Assembly: GCA_021545625.1 (NCBI GenBank)
Contig: JAJRVH010000122.1
Location: 1 to 9,006, forward strand
Length of the DNA stretch: 9,006 nucleotides
From: Zetaproteobacteria bacterium
GTDB lineage: Bacteria; Pseudomonadota; Zetaproteobacteria; Mariprofundales; Mariprofundaceae
Reading direction: 5' to 3'
Shown here: positions 1-7,030 of the stretch, in pieces
Layout: every line of letters begins with the position of its first letter
Numbering within the stretch: position 1 is the first letter of the stretch
Notes under the pieces: generated by a model
Told to the model about the DNA's origin: nothing
What the model saw: only the letters and a program-made list of their open reading frames with translations
Database searches by the model: none
Position numbers and translations under genes: made by a program

Positions 1-1380
1 ACCGATGTGACGCTGGCGCTGGTGCGCGGCAAGCTTTCCGAGATCCGTTACAAGGGTGATCTGCGCAGCCTGCCCGACGACGGAGGGAGGGTGCGGGTCG
101 GCCCGTTCGAGGTCGAGGGCGTGCCGGTCACCCATTCGATCATGGATGCGGTATCGCTGGCCATCCATACGCAGCTGGGCGTGATCGTGCACACCGGCGA
201 TTTCAAGCTCGATCCGTCGCCGATCGACGGTCGCGCGACGGCCATACACCGTTTTTCCCAGCTCGGCGATCAGGGGGTCGTGCTGCTGGCCTCTGACTCG
301 ACCAATGCCACCCATCCGGGTTCCGGCCCCTCCGAACGCATTGTCGGGCCGGCCCTGAAGCAGGCGATTTCGCAGTGCAGAGGCAAGGTTGTGGTGACGA
401 CCTTCGCGTCGAACATGTTCCGTATCCAGCAAATCGTCGATGCGGCCGTGGCCAATGGCCGGCGCGTGGCCGTGGCCGGTCGCAGCCTGGAGAAAAACAT
501 GGCCATCACGACCGAGCTCGGGCGCCTGCGCGTACCGGCCGGCTGTCTGGTCGATATCAGGCAGACGCAGGGGATTGCCGATCATGAACTGCTGATCATC
601 GCCACCGGTTCGCAGGGCGAGTCGCGGGCGGCCGTGGCGCGTCTGGCTCAGGGGCATTTCACCGGTCTCAAGCTCGGGCCCGGCGATACCGTGATCTTTT
701 CGTCGAGCAATATCCCCGGCAACGAGCGCATTATCGCCGGACTTTACAACCATATCTACCGGCGCGGCGCGCGCGTGATCCATGCCCGGCAGGCGCCGTT
801 GCATGTGTCCGGCCACGCCCATGCGCATGAACTGAAAATGATGATGCAGCTGACCCGGCCGAAGTATTTCTACCCGGTGCATGGCGAATACCGCAATCTG
901 ATCGAACACCGCGATCTGGCCGTGGCGACCGGAGTCGACTACGACCACACGATCATTGCCGAGAATGGCCAGAGCGTGGAGATCGACGGTGCGGGCATCC
1001 GTCCCGGCCCCGGCTTTCATGCCGGCGCGGTATTCGTCGATGGCGAGAGTCGTGACCAGATTGACGGCGTGGTGCTGCGCGATCGCCGTATCCTGGCCGA
1101 GGACGGCATGATCTCGGCCACCGTGTTGCTCAGCCAGCATGAAGGGCGGCTGCTCAATATGCCGGAACTGACCGCGCGCGGCGTTCTGCACGAGGCGGTC
1201 AGCGAAGAGGTGCTGGCTGCCGCGGCCGAGGATCTGCAACGCTATCTCGAAGGCCTCGATCAGGAGATCCTGGCCGATACCGATGCGTTGCGCGAAGAGG
1301 TGCGCCTGTCGCTGCGGCGCTGGTGCAAGCGCAGGATTGGACGCCGGCCGATGGTACTGCCGGTCGTCGTGGCGATCTGA
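1..1380 (+). CDS. rnj: Ribonuclease J (beta-CASP metallo-beta-lactamase RNase), 5'-truncated by window edge
   Basis: RNase J is a cytoplasmic zinc-dependent nuclease with 5'-3' exonuclease and endonuclease activity in RNA maturation and decay. The frame is open from the first base, so the GTG at 7 is not the true start. By comparison with Bacillus RNase J1, which has a similar stretch near residue 110, about 100-110 N-terminal residues are missing, including the HxHxDH zinc motif. In the visible 459 residues I see THSIMD (H45, zinc ligand), HTGDFKLD (D67), the beta-CASP segments ASDSTNA (97-103), TTFASNMFRIQQ (133-144), ATGSQGE (201-207) and SSSNIPGNE (234-242), then HVSGHAHAHEL (268-278) and YPVHGEYR (291-298, H294). 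The C-terminal domain ends in RRPMVLP, as usual in the family. Full length would be about 560 residues, which is normal. It ends 10 nt before ftsK and probably shares its transcript. The family assignment is strong; the role in this organism is inferred. Confidence 0.95.
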   Translation, partial: TDVTLALVRGKLSEIRYKGDLRSLPDDGGRVRVGPFEVEGVPVTHSIMDAVSLAIHTQLGVIVHTGDFKLDPSPIDGRATAIHRFSQLGDQGVVLLASDSTNATHPGSGPSERIVGPALKQAISQCRGKVVVTTFASNMFRIQQIVDAAVANGRRVAVAGRSLEKNMAITTELGRLRVPAGCLVDIRQTQGIADHELLIIATGSQGESRAAVARLAQGHFTGLKLGPGDTVIFSSSNIPGNERIIAGLYNHIYRRGARVIHARQAPLHVSGHAHAHELKMMMQLTRPKYFYPVHGEYRNLIEHRDLAVATGVDYDHTIIAENGQSVEIDGAGIRPGPGFHAGAVFVDGESRDQIDGVVLRDRRILAEDGMISATVLLSQHEGRLLNMPELTARGVLHEAVSEEVLAAAAEDLQRYLEGLDQEILADTDALREEVRLSLRRWCKRRIGRRPMVLPVVVAI

Positions 1381-1383
1381 GGA
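1379..1383 (+). promoter_or_regulatory. Ribosome binding site for ftsK, fixing a TTG start
   Basis: GAGGA overlaps the rnj stop codon and lies 7 nt before the TTG at 1391. This good Shine-Dalgarno match supports TTG over the in-frame ATG at 1283, which would overlap rnj by about 98 bases and add a Cys/Arg-rich leader unlike FtsK. Confidence 0.65.
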
Positions 1384-1390
1384 CGGCAGC

Positions 1391-3589
1391 TTGAACGTCA
1401 AGGCTCTGGCGCGCGAATCGCTGGCCCTGCTGCTGGCCGGTGTCGTGACCGGCATGGGGCTGGCGCTGTTCAGCTATTCGCCCGCCGATCCGTCGCTGAA
1501 TCACCAGACGGATGCCGAGGCGGTCAATATGCTCGGTATCGTCGGCGCCTATCTGGCCGATTTCCTCTATCAGCTGTTCGGCTATGCCAGCTGGCTGTGG
1601 CTGGCCTTGCTGCTGTTGCTCGCCGGCCGCATCGCATGGGGCAGGAAGCCCTATCTTGGTTCGTGGACGTCACTGTTCTGGTTGCCGCTGGTGCTGGCCG
1701 CGGCGGGGCTGATGCATGCGCACGGGCACGGTGCGGCCGATATTCAGGGCCTTGAGCGGGTGGCGGGCGCGGGCGGCGCGCTGGGCGCGATGCTGGCCGA
1801 ATCGCTGAGTCGGCCACTGCATGCGGCGGGTCGCGACCTGCTGCTGGCAACGCTGGCCATCAGCAGTCTGGTGACCGCGTCGCATCTGTCGCTGGTCATG
1901 CTGCTGCGCCGCCTGGGAGTCCTGCTTGGGGTGCTGGCCGGCTGGCTGCGTGCGCGCATCGATGCGCTGCGTAGCGGCGCGGCCACGCGCAAGGAGCGTC
2001 TGCAGGCGCGCGAGGAACGCCAGAAGACGCGCGAAACGAGGCCCGAGCATATCGCCCGTTCGGAGCCGGAGGTGGCGCCGCCGCCGAAGGTCGTGATTTC
2101 CAAGCGCGCCAAGGAAGACCAGCAGACGGAGCTGGCGCTGGAGGAGCCGAAATCCTCGCGTTTCAGGCTGCCGTCGCTGAGCCTGTTCAACAAGCCGAAG
2201 GAAAACCGTCGCCAGCACAGCCCCGAGGCCTTGCAGGCGATGGCCCGCATGCTGGAGAAGAAACTGCTCGATTATCGCGTCGAGGGGCAGGTCGTGGCCG
2301 TGCAGCCTGGCCCGATCGTCACGCAGTTCGAGTTTGAACCGGCACCGGGCACCAAGGTCAGCCGCATCATCGCGCTGCAGGACGATCTGGCGCGCGCCAT
2401 GGCCGCGATCAGCGTGCGCGTGGCCGGCAACATCCCGGGCAAGAACGCGATCGGCATCGAACTTCCGAACGAGACGCGGGAAGGGGTGCTGTTGCATCAG
2501 GTCCTGGCCAGCCCCGAATTCGCCGACAAGCGCAAGATTTTGCCGCTGGCGCTGGGGGTTGATATCGCCGGTCAGCCGGTGGTCGCGGACCTGGCCAGGA
2601 TGCCGCATCTGCTGGTGGCGGGCACGACCGGTTCGGGCAAGTCGGTGTCGGTCAATGCGATGATCTGTTCGATGTTGATGACGCACGGCCCGGAAGAACT
2701 GCGCATGATTCTGGTCGATCCGAAAATGCTCGAATTGTCGGTTTACGACGATATTCCACATCTGCTGGTGCCGGTGGTGACCAATCCGCACAAGGCGGCC
2801 AAGGCGCTGGCCTGGGCGGTGTACGAGATGGAGCGACGCTATCAGCTGATGAGCGAGGCCAGGGTGCGCAATATCGACGGCTACAACAAGGCCACGGCCG
2901 ACAGCGGAGAGGGGGAGCATCTGCCCTATATCGTCATTGTCATCGACGAGCTGGCCGATCTGATGATGGTGGCCGGCAAGGAGGTCGAGCAGGCGATTTG
3001 TCGCATCGCCCAGAAAGCGCGTGCGGCCGGCCTGCATCTGATTCTGGCCACCCAGCGTCCGAGCGTTGACGTGATCACGGGACTGATCAAGGCGAACCTG
3101 CCCAGCCGCCTGTCCTTTCAGGTTTCGTCGAAGATCGATTCGCGCACGATTCTCGATCAGATGGGCGCCGAACAGCTGCTCGGTCAGGGCGACAGCCTGT
3201 TTCTGGTCGGCGGCCGCGATCTGAAGCGCGTACACGGCGCTTTCGTGTCCGATGGTGAGGTGATTGATCTGGTCGAACATCTGAAGGCGCAGGGCGAACC
3301 GGATTACCGCGAGGAGGTATTCGAGCCGCCGAGCGCCGATGGCGATGCGGATGGCGCGTCCGGCGGCGACGAGCACGACGAGAAGTACGACGAGGCGGTG
3401 GCGCTGGTGATCGAGAAGGGCAGCTGTTCGGTGTCGATGGTGCAGCGCTATCTGCGTATCGGCTACAATCGCTCCAGCCGTATTGTCGAGCAGATGGAGC
3501 GCGATGGCGTGGTGACGCCGCCGGGTGCGGGCGGCAAGCGCAAGGTGCTGGCCCGTTCGGAAGCGGCCGGCGGCGGCGTGATCGAATGA
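1391..3589 (+). CDS. ftsK: DNA translocase FtsK
   Basis: FtsK is a septum-anchored hexameric ATPase that pumps chromosomal DNA towards dif and activates XerCD recombination during division. With the TTG start it has 732 residues, a short-linker form compared with about 1,300 in E. coli. Hydrophobic segments near residues 10-28, 48-80, 91-109 and 149-172 fit the usual four membrane helices; the FSYSPADPS motif follows the first. A charged linker of about 100 residues (near 190-300) leads to the alpha domain (EGQVVAVQPGPIVTQFE). The motor has Walker A GTTGSGKS at 411-418 and Walker B VIVIDELADL near 515-524, with LATQRPSVDVITG after it. An acidic spacer (about 640-665) precedes the winged-helix gamma domain (about 664-726, with YLRIGYNRSSRIVEQMERDG), which in relatives reads KOPS sites and contacts XerD. 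It follows rnj by 10 nt and its TGA overlaps the lolA ATG. The start codon is the only uncertain point. Confidence 0.97.
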   Translation: MNVKALARESLALLLAGVVTGMGLALFSYSPADPSLNHQTDAEAVNMLGIVGAYLADFLYQLFGYASWLWLALLLLLAGRIAWGRKPYLGSWTSLFWLPLVLAAAGLMHAHGHGAADIQGLERVAGAGGALGAMLAESLSRPLHAAGRDLLLATLAISSLVTASHLSLVMLLRRLGVLLGVLAGWLRARIDALRSGAATRKERLQAREERQKTRETRPEHIARSEPEVAPPPKVVISKRAKEDQQTELALEEPKSSRFRLPSLSLFNKPKENRRQHSPEALQAMARMLEKKLLDYRVEGQVVAVQPGPIVTQFEFEPAPGTKVSRIIALQDDLARAMAAISVRVAGNIPGKNAIGIELPNETREGVLLHQVLASPEFADKRKILPLALGVDIAGQPVVADLARMPHLLVAGTTGSGKSVSVNAMICSMLMTHGPEELRMILVDPKMLELSVYDDIPHLLVPVVTNPHKAAKALAWAVYEMERRYQLMSEARVRNIDGYNKATADSGEGEHLPYIVIVIDELADLMMVAGKEVEQAICRIAQKARAAGLHLILATQRPSVDVITGLIKANLPSRLSFQVSSKIDSRTILDQMGAEQLLGQGDSLFLVGGRDLKRVHGAFVSDGEVIDLVEHLKAQGEPDYREEVFEPPSADGDADGASGGDEHDEKYDEAVALVIEKGSCSVSMVQRYLRIGYNRSSRIVEQMERDGVVTPPGAGGKRKVLARSEAAGGGVIE

Positions 3590-4194
3590 TCCGGCTGCTT
3601 GTGTTTTTGTTGTTGTTGCCGTGGGGCGACCAGGCATCGGCCGATGCGTTTTTCGACAGGGCGATGCAGCGGCTTGCGTCGCTGTCCGGATTTCAGTGCC
3701 GTTTCGAACAAAAGATGCTCTTTTCCGACGGCGGCAGCCAGCAGTATGCCGGCGAGCTGGCCGTGCGCCGGCCGGGGCGTTTCCGATGGCAGTATCTGCA
3801 GCCCTACGAGCAGCTCTATGTCAGCGACGGCTCGCTGATCTGGCATTACGAACCGGATCTGATGCAGGCCGAGAAACTGGGCGATCTGGAAGCGGTTGAT
3901 CCGGTGGTGATGCGTCTGCTGGACGGTCGGCTTTCCGCAAGCGATATCCGGGTCGTGGAAAGCGCCGCCGGGGACGAGAGGCGGCGCTATCGCATCGCGC
4001 TGGGCGATGCGCAGCCGGTATGGCTGGTGTTTGACGCCTCCGGCGATCTGGAGATGATCGAACGCCGCGACGTGCTGGGCAATATCAACCGCATGCGTTT
4101 CGCGGACTGCGCCTATATTGCGCCGTCCGAAAATCTCTTTAGTTTTTCGCCGCCGGCCGGTGTGGAAGTGCTTGATATGCGCGCCCAGCCCTAA
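3586..4194 (+). CDS. lolA: Outer-membrane lipoprotein carrier protein LolA
   Basis: LolA is the periplasmic chaperone that takes lipoproteins from the LolCDE inner-membrane exporter and passes them to LolB, or directly to the outer membrane. The 202-residue length is typical. The N-terminus is a clear signal peptide (MIRLLVFLLLLPWGDQASA), with likely cleavage after residue 19. The mature part opens with an amphipathic helix, then the family pattern FQCRFEQK, followed by VRRPGRFRWQY, which contains the conserved P-x-x-FRW core. The sequence YVSDGSLIWHYEPDLMQAE is also typical of LolA strands. The ATG sits in an ATGA overlap with the ftsK stop and has no strong ribosome binding site, so translation is probably coupled to ftsK. 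It ends with tandem stops (TAA TAA). The ftsK-lolA pairing is widely conserved in proteobacteria and supports the call. Confidence 0.95.
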   Translation: MIRLLVFLLLLPWGDQASADAFFDRAMQRLASLSGFQCRFEQKMLFSDGGSQQYAGELAVRRPGRFRWQYLQPYEQLYVSDGSLIWHYEPDLMQAEKLGDLEAVDPVVMRLLDGRLSASDIRVVESAAGDERRRYRIALGDAQPVWLVFDASGDLEMIERRDVLGNINRMRFADCAYIAPSENLFSFSPPAGVEVLDMRAQP

Positions 4195-4205
4195 TAAATC
4201 ACGAT

Positions 4206-4209
4206 GGGA
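4206..4209 (+). promoter_or_regulatory. Probable ribosome binding site for the FadL-type gene
   Basis: GGGA lies 6 nt before the ATG at 4216. The in-frame ATGs at 4204 and 4210 have only AT-rich sequence before them, with no Shine-Dalgarno match. This favours 4216, which also gives a cleaner signal peptide. Confidence 0.45.
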
Positions 4210-4215
4210 ATGATC

Positions 4216-5322
4216 ATGAATCGATTCTGGATGTTTGCCGCAGCCCTGCTGGTTGCGATGCCGGCCACAGCGGCCGGTTTCTATCAGGCGGAGCAGTCGG
4301 CCGCGGGCGCCGGCGTGGCCGGCGCCTTCGTCGCCAGCGCCAGCGACGCCTCGGCGGCCATTTACAATCCTTCCGGCATGGCCTGGCTGGATGGCGTATC
4401 GGTTACGGCGGGCGCCCTGCTGAATTATCGCAACTCATCGGTCGAGGTGCCGGCCGGTATCGCGCCGAACGCAGGCACCGAGAGCACGGTCGGTTATCTC
4501 TATCTTGGCTGGATGCCGCATGACGGCCGTCTGGGAGCAAGCTTTGCCTTTTCGCCGCTCTATCAGGCGGAGAATCTCTGGGGGCCGGCCTTTGGCGGCG
4601 ATACCAAGGTGATGGTCGACCATGCCGCGCTGGATATGGTGTATGCCGTCAGCAGCACGCTGGCCGTCAGTGCCGGCGGTGACTGGTATCTTTCCCGCAT
4701 CAGGATGACGCAGGGCGGCAATGCGTTCAGCGGCAAGGACTATGCAGCCTTCGGAGGGCATCTGTCGGCCCTGTGGAAGCCGGCGCCGGCCTGGTCGCTC
4801 GGTATGATGCTGCGTTCGGGATCGACACTCCGGGCTTCCGGCACCGTCGGTGACGAGCTGAAGATGAAGCTTCCGGATATGGCGACGCTGGGCGTGGCGC
4901 ATGACTTTTCCGATATCTGGCGTCTGGAAGGAGATATCAGCTGGGTGCGCTGGTCGGTACTGAAGGACATGAACGTGACCGACGCGGGTGGTGCGCTGCT
5001 TCAGAACAATCCGCTGAACCTGCGCGATACGCTGCGGGCTTCGCTTGGCCTGACCTGGACCTGGCGGCCGGATACGCAGTTCCGTTTCGGCTATGCCTAT
5101 GATCAGGGCGCGAACAAGCCGGACGGCTTCCATCCCCTGATCGCCGATCAGGACGGCCATCAGCTGAGTATCGGCGCCGGCGGCGAGCTTTCCGGTATGC
5201 ATCTGGACTTTTCCTACAGTTATACATTCTATAGCCGCAAAACTGCGACCGGCGTCTTTGCGGGAACCTACCGCGACCGGCGTCAGGCGGTAATGATCTC
5301 GGTCTCCAAGCGGTTTGAATAG
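4216..5322 (+). CDS. OmpP1/FadL/TodX-family outer-membrane transport protein
   Basis: FadL-family proteins are 14-stranded outer-membrane barrels with an N-terminal hatch that let hydrophobic compounds (long-chain fatty acids, alkanes, aromatics) enter the cell laterally. From the ATG at 4216 it has 368 residues; ATG 4204 would add four. Residues 1-20 form a signal peptide ending ATAA. The mature start, GFYQAEQSAAGAGVAGAF, and the following DASAAIYNPSGMAWL (44-58) match the family hatch, with NPSG in place of the usual NPAG. The rest shows alternating polar and aromatic strands typical of a barrel (for example LSIGAGGELSGMHLDFSYSYTFY). It is shorter than E. coli FadL (about 420 mature residues). 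The C-terminus is KRFE, so the expected terminal aromatic is second to last. It lies 21 nt after lolA and 3 nt before rarA. The substrate cannot be told from sequence; I leave the symbol empty because fatty-acid transport is not shown. Confidence 0.88.
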   Translation: MNRFWMFAAALLVAMPATAAGFYQAEQSAAGAGVAGAFVASASDASAAIYNPSGMAWLDGVSVTAGALLNYRNSSVEVPAGIAPNAGTESTVGYLYLGWMPHDGRLGASFAFSPLYQAENLWGPAFGGDTKVMVDHAALDMVYAVSSTLAVSAGGDWYLSRIRMTQGGNAFSGKDYAAFGGHLSALWKPAPAWSLGMMLRSGSTLRASGTVGDELKMKLPDMATLGVAHDFSDIWRLEGDISWVRWSVLKDMNVTDAGGALLQNNPLNLRDTLRASLGLTWTWRPDTQFRFGYAYDQGANKPDGFHPLIADQDGHQLSIGAGGELSGMHLDFSYSYTFYSRKTATGVFAGTYRDRRQAVMISVSKRFE

Positions 5323-5325
5323 CAG

Positions 5326-6639
5326 ATGAACCGGCAGGCCTCCTTCTTCGGGGAACCGGCCGGAACGGGACGGATCGATGTGCCGCTGGCCCACCGCATG
5401 CGGCCGGAGAGACTGGAGGACGTGGCCGGCCAGCGCGAACTGGCGAAGCCCGATGGCTGGTTTGCGCGCATGATCGCCGAAGGTCGCGCCATTTCATGTA
5501 TCTTCTGGGGGCCACCGGGAGTCGGAAAGACGACGCTGGCAACGATGATGGCCGACGCGGCGGGCTTGCCGTTCATGCAGCTGTCGGCCGTATCGGCCGG
5601 CAAGGCCGAGGTGCAGGCGCTGGTGCGGCGGGCTCGCGACGAGGGGCGCACCTGGCTGTTATTCCTCGATGAAATCCATCGCTTCAACAAGGCGCAGCAG
5701 GATGTGCTGCTGCCCTGCATCGAGGACGGTACGCTGGTGCTGGTCGGTGCGACGACCGAAAACCCGTCCTTTTCGCTGAACAATGCCCTGTTGTCACGTT
5801 GCCGGGTGATTGTGCTCGAGGCGCTGTCGGCTGACGATATCGCCGGCATTCTGCGGCGCGCCTGCGAAGTGCTGCGGCAGGATGCGCCGGACTTCGCGCT
5901 GGACGATCAGGCGATCGAATTTCTGGCCCGCTCGGCCGACGGCGATGCGCGCTATGCGCTCAATGCGCTGGAGGCGTTACTGGAAGCCGATGCCGGCCGT
6001 ACATGGCTGCTGGCCGATGTCGAGGCACAGCAGCTGCGACGCGCGGCCCGCTATGATCGCGACGGGGATGCCCACTACGATCTGATCTCGGCCCTGCACA
6101 AATGCGTGCGGGATTCCGATGCCGATGCGTCCGTCTACTGGCTGGCTCGCATGCTGGAGGCGGGCGAGGAGCCTCTGTACATCATGCGCCGGCTGATCCG
6201 TATGGCCACTGAGGATATCGGACTGGCCGATCCGCGGGCGCTGACAGTGGCCATGGATGCGCACCGGATGTATCAGGTTCTGGGGTCGCCCGAGGGGGAA
6301 CAGGCATTGTTCGAGACGGCGATCTATCTGGCCCTGGCGCCGAAAAGCAATGCCGTCTACATGGCCGAAAAGGCCGCGCGGGCGCTGGCTTCCGGCACGC
6401 GCGAGGCGGATGTGCCGATGCATCTGCGCAATGCGCCGACCAGGCTGATGAAGGAGCTGGGGCACGGGCAGGGCTATCAGTACGCGCATCATGCCGATGA
6501 TGCGATTGTCAGCCAGCGGCATTTCCCCGAGGGTGTCGAGGCGGAAGAGCTTTACAGCCCGGCCGGACGCGGTTTTGAAAAGACCCTGCGCGAGCGCATG
6601 GACTGGATCAGGAGCCGGCGGCGGGAGAAGGGGGCATGA
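5326..6639 (+). CDS. rarA: Replication-associated recombination protein A (RarA/MgsA, AAA+ ATPase)
   Basis: RarA is a clamp-loader-like AAA+ ATPase, related to eukaryotic WRNIP1/Mgs1, that acts at stalled replication forks and SSB-coated gaps. The 437 residues match the family. The N-terminus has the signature PLAHRMRPERLEDVAGQ (20-36). Walker A is GPPGVGKT (62-69), Walker B LLFLDEIH (111-118) followed by RFNKAQQD, sensor 1 GATTENPSF (141-149), a likely arginine-finger segment SRCR (157-160) and sensor 2 DGDAR (205-209). The C-terminal tetramerisation part has EDIGLADPRAL, PKSNAVYMA and VPMHLRNAPTRLMKELGHGQGYQYAHH, all characteristic. The ATG is 3 nt after the FadL-type stop with only weak ribosome binding sequence, so it is probably coupled to the upstream gene. 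Its TGA overlaps the crcB start. The lolA-rarA neighbourhood is common in gamma- and betaproteobacteria, but here an extra gene separates the two. Confidence 0.97.
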   Translation: MNRQASFFGEPAGTGRIDVPLAHRMRPERLEDVAGQRELAKPDGWFARMIAEGRAISCIFWGPPGVGKTTLATMMADAAGLPFMQLSAVSAGKAEVQALVRRARDEGRTWLLFLDEIHRFNKAQQDVLLPCIEDGTLVLVGATTENPSFSLNNALLSRCRVIVLEALSADDIAGILRRACEVLRQDAPDFALDDQAIEFLARSADGDARYALNALEALLEADAGRTWLLADVEAQQLRRAARYDRDGDAHYDLISALHKCVRDSDADASVYWLARMLEAGEEPLYIMRRLIRMATEDIGLADPRALTVAMDAHRMYQVLGSPEGEQALFETAIYLALAPKSNAVYMAEKAARALASGTREADVPMHLRNAPTRLMKELGHGQGYQYAHHADDAIVSQRHFPEGVEAEELYSPAGRGFEKTLRERMDWIRSRRREKGA

Positions 6640-7013
6640 TGCGGCAGCTTGTGGCAGTGGCGATCGGCGGCGCGCTGGGCGCGGTGTTGCGCTGGCTGGC
6701 GGCCTCGTCGATTCAGAAGATGGCCGGCGGCGCCTTTCCGTGGGGTACGTTTGCCGTCAACGCGATCGGCAGCCTGTTGCTCGGCTTTCTGTTCGTCTGG
6801 CTGATCGAACGCTCGACGGCGGGCGAATTGGTGCGGCTGGCGATCACGGTCGGTTTTCTGGGGGCCTTCACGACCTTTTCGACCTATTCGCTGGAGTCGG
6901 TTCGGCTGTTGCAGGAAGGAGCCTTTGTGATGGCGCTCGGCAATGTGCTGGGGCAGGTCGCGGTCTGTCTGGGGCTGACATGGCTGGGCGTGCAGCTGGC
7001 CAGGAGCCTGTAG
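6636..7013 (+). CDS. crcB: Fluoride ion channel CrcB (Fluc)
   Basis: CrcB/Fluc is a small inner-membrane protein whose antiparallel dimer forms two fluoride-selective pores that relieve fluoride toxicity. The 125 residues hold four hydrophobic helices. Family motifs are IGGALGAVLRW (10-20), WGTFAVNAIGSLLLGF (36-51, pore Asn42) and the broken-helix segment VGFLGAFTTFSTYSLES (72-88), which carries the central sodium site and the fluoride-lining aromatics. The second aromatic is Tyr84, where characterised Fluc proteins have Phe. The start overlaps the rarA stop in ATGA; a second ATG follows at once (6639). A strong purine-rich ribosome binding region (GGGAG at 6623-6627, then AAGGGGG) serves either start. 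No fluoride riboswitch is visible because there is no leader: the gene is embedded in the run, so its expression probably follows rarA. The crcB-after-rarA order is seen in other proteobacteria. Confidence 0.95.
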   Translation: MMRQLVAVAIGGALGAVLRWLAASSIQKMAGGAFPWGTFAVNAIGSLLLGFLFVWLIERSTAGELVRLAITVGFLGAFTTFSTYSLESVRLLQEGAFVMALGNVLGQVAVCLGLTWLGVQLARSL

Positions 7014-7030
7014 GAGCAGCCTTCAGGGGC
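7008..7030. repeat. Possible degenerate REP-like element at the convergent junction
   Basis: TGTAGGAGC (7009-7017) followed by AGCCTTCAGGGGC (7018-7030) resembles the REP elements of many gammaproteobacteria, which begin TGTAGGAGC and continue into a GC-rich hairpin with a TTCA-like loop. Here the stem pairs poorly (CC-TTCA-GG at the core). Both the crcB stop (7011-7013) and the queD stop (7023-7025) lie inside it. One copy without genome context could be chance. Confidence 0.3.

Noticed and set aside
1283..1390. Upstream extension of ftsK to the ATG at 1283
   Set aside because: The extra 36 residues are a Cys/Arg-rich out-of-frame reading of rnj; the TTG at 1391 has a good ribosome binding site and matches the usual FtsK N-terminus.
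1670..3637. A 655-codon open frame on the minus strand opposite ftsK
   Set aside because: Its codons lie exactly opposite the ftsK codons, so a stop would need TTA, CTA or TCA in ftsK, which GC-rich genes rarely use. The product is a Gln/His/Arg-rich low-complexity sequence with no domain, and ftsK is certain.
4435..5394. A 319-codon minus-strand frame opposite the FadL-type gene
   Set aside because: It has the same codon-opposite-codon relation to the FadL-type gene, no recognisable motif, and runs into the start of rarA.
6600..6640. Possible fluoride riboswitch before crcB
   Set aside because: crcB overlaps the rarA stop by 4 nt, so there is no untranslated leader, and I see no fluoride-aptamer-like conserved core at the end of rarA.
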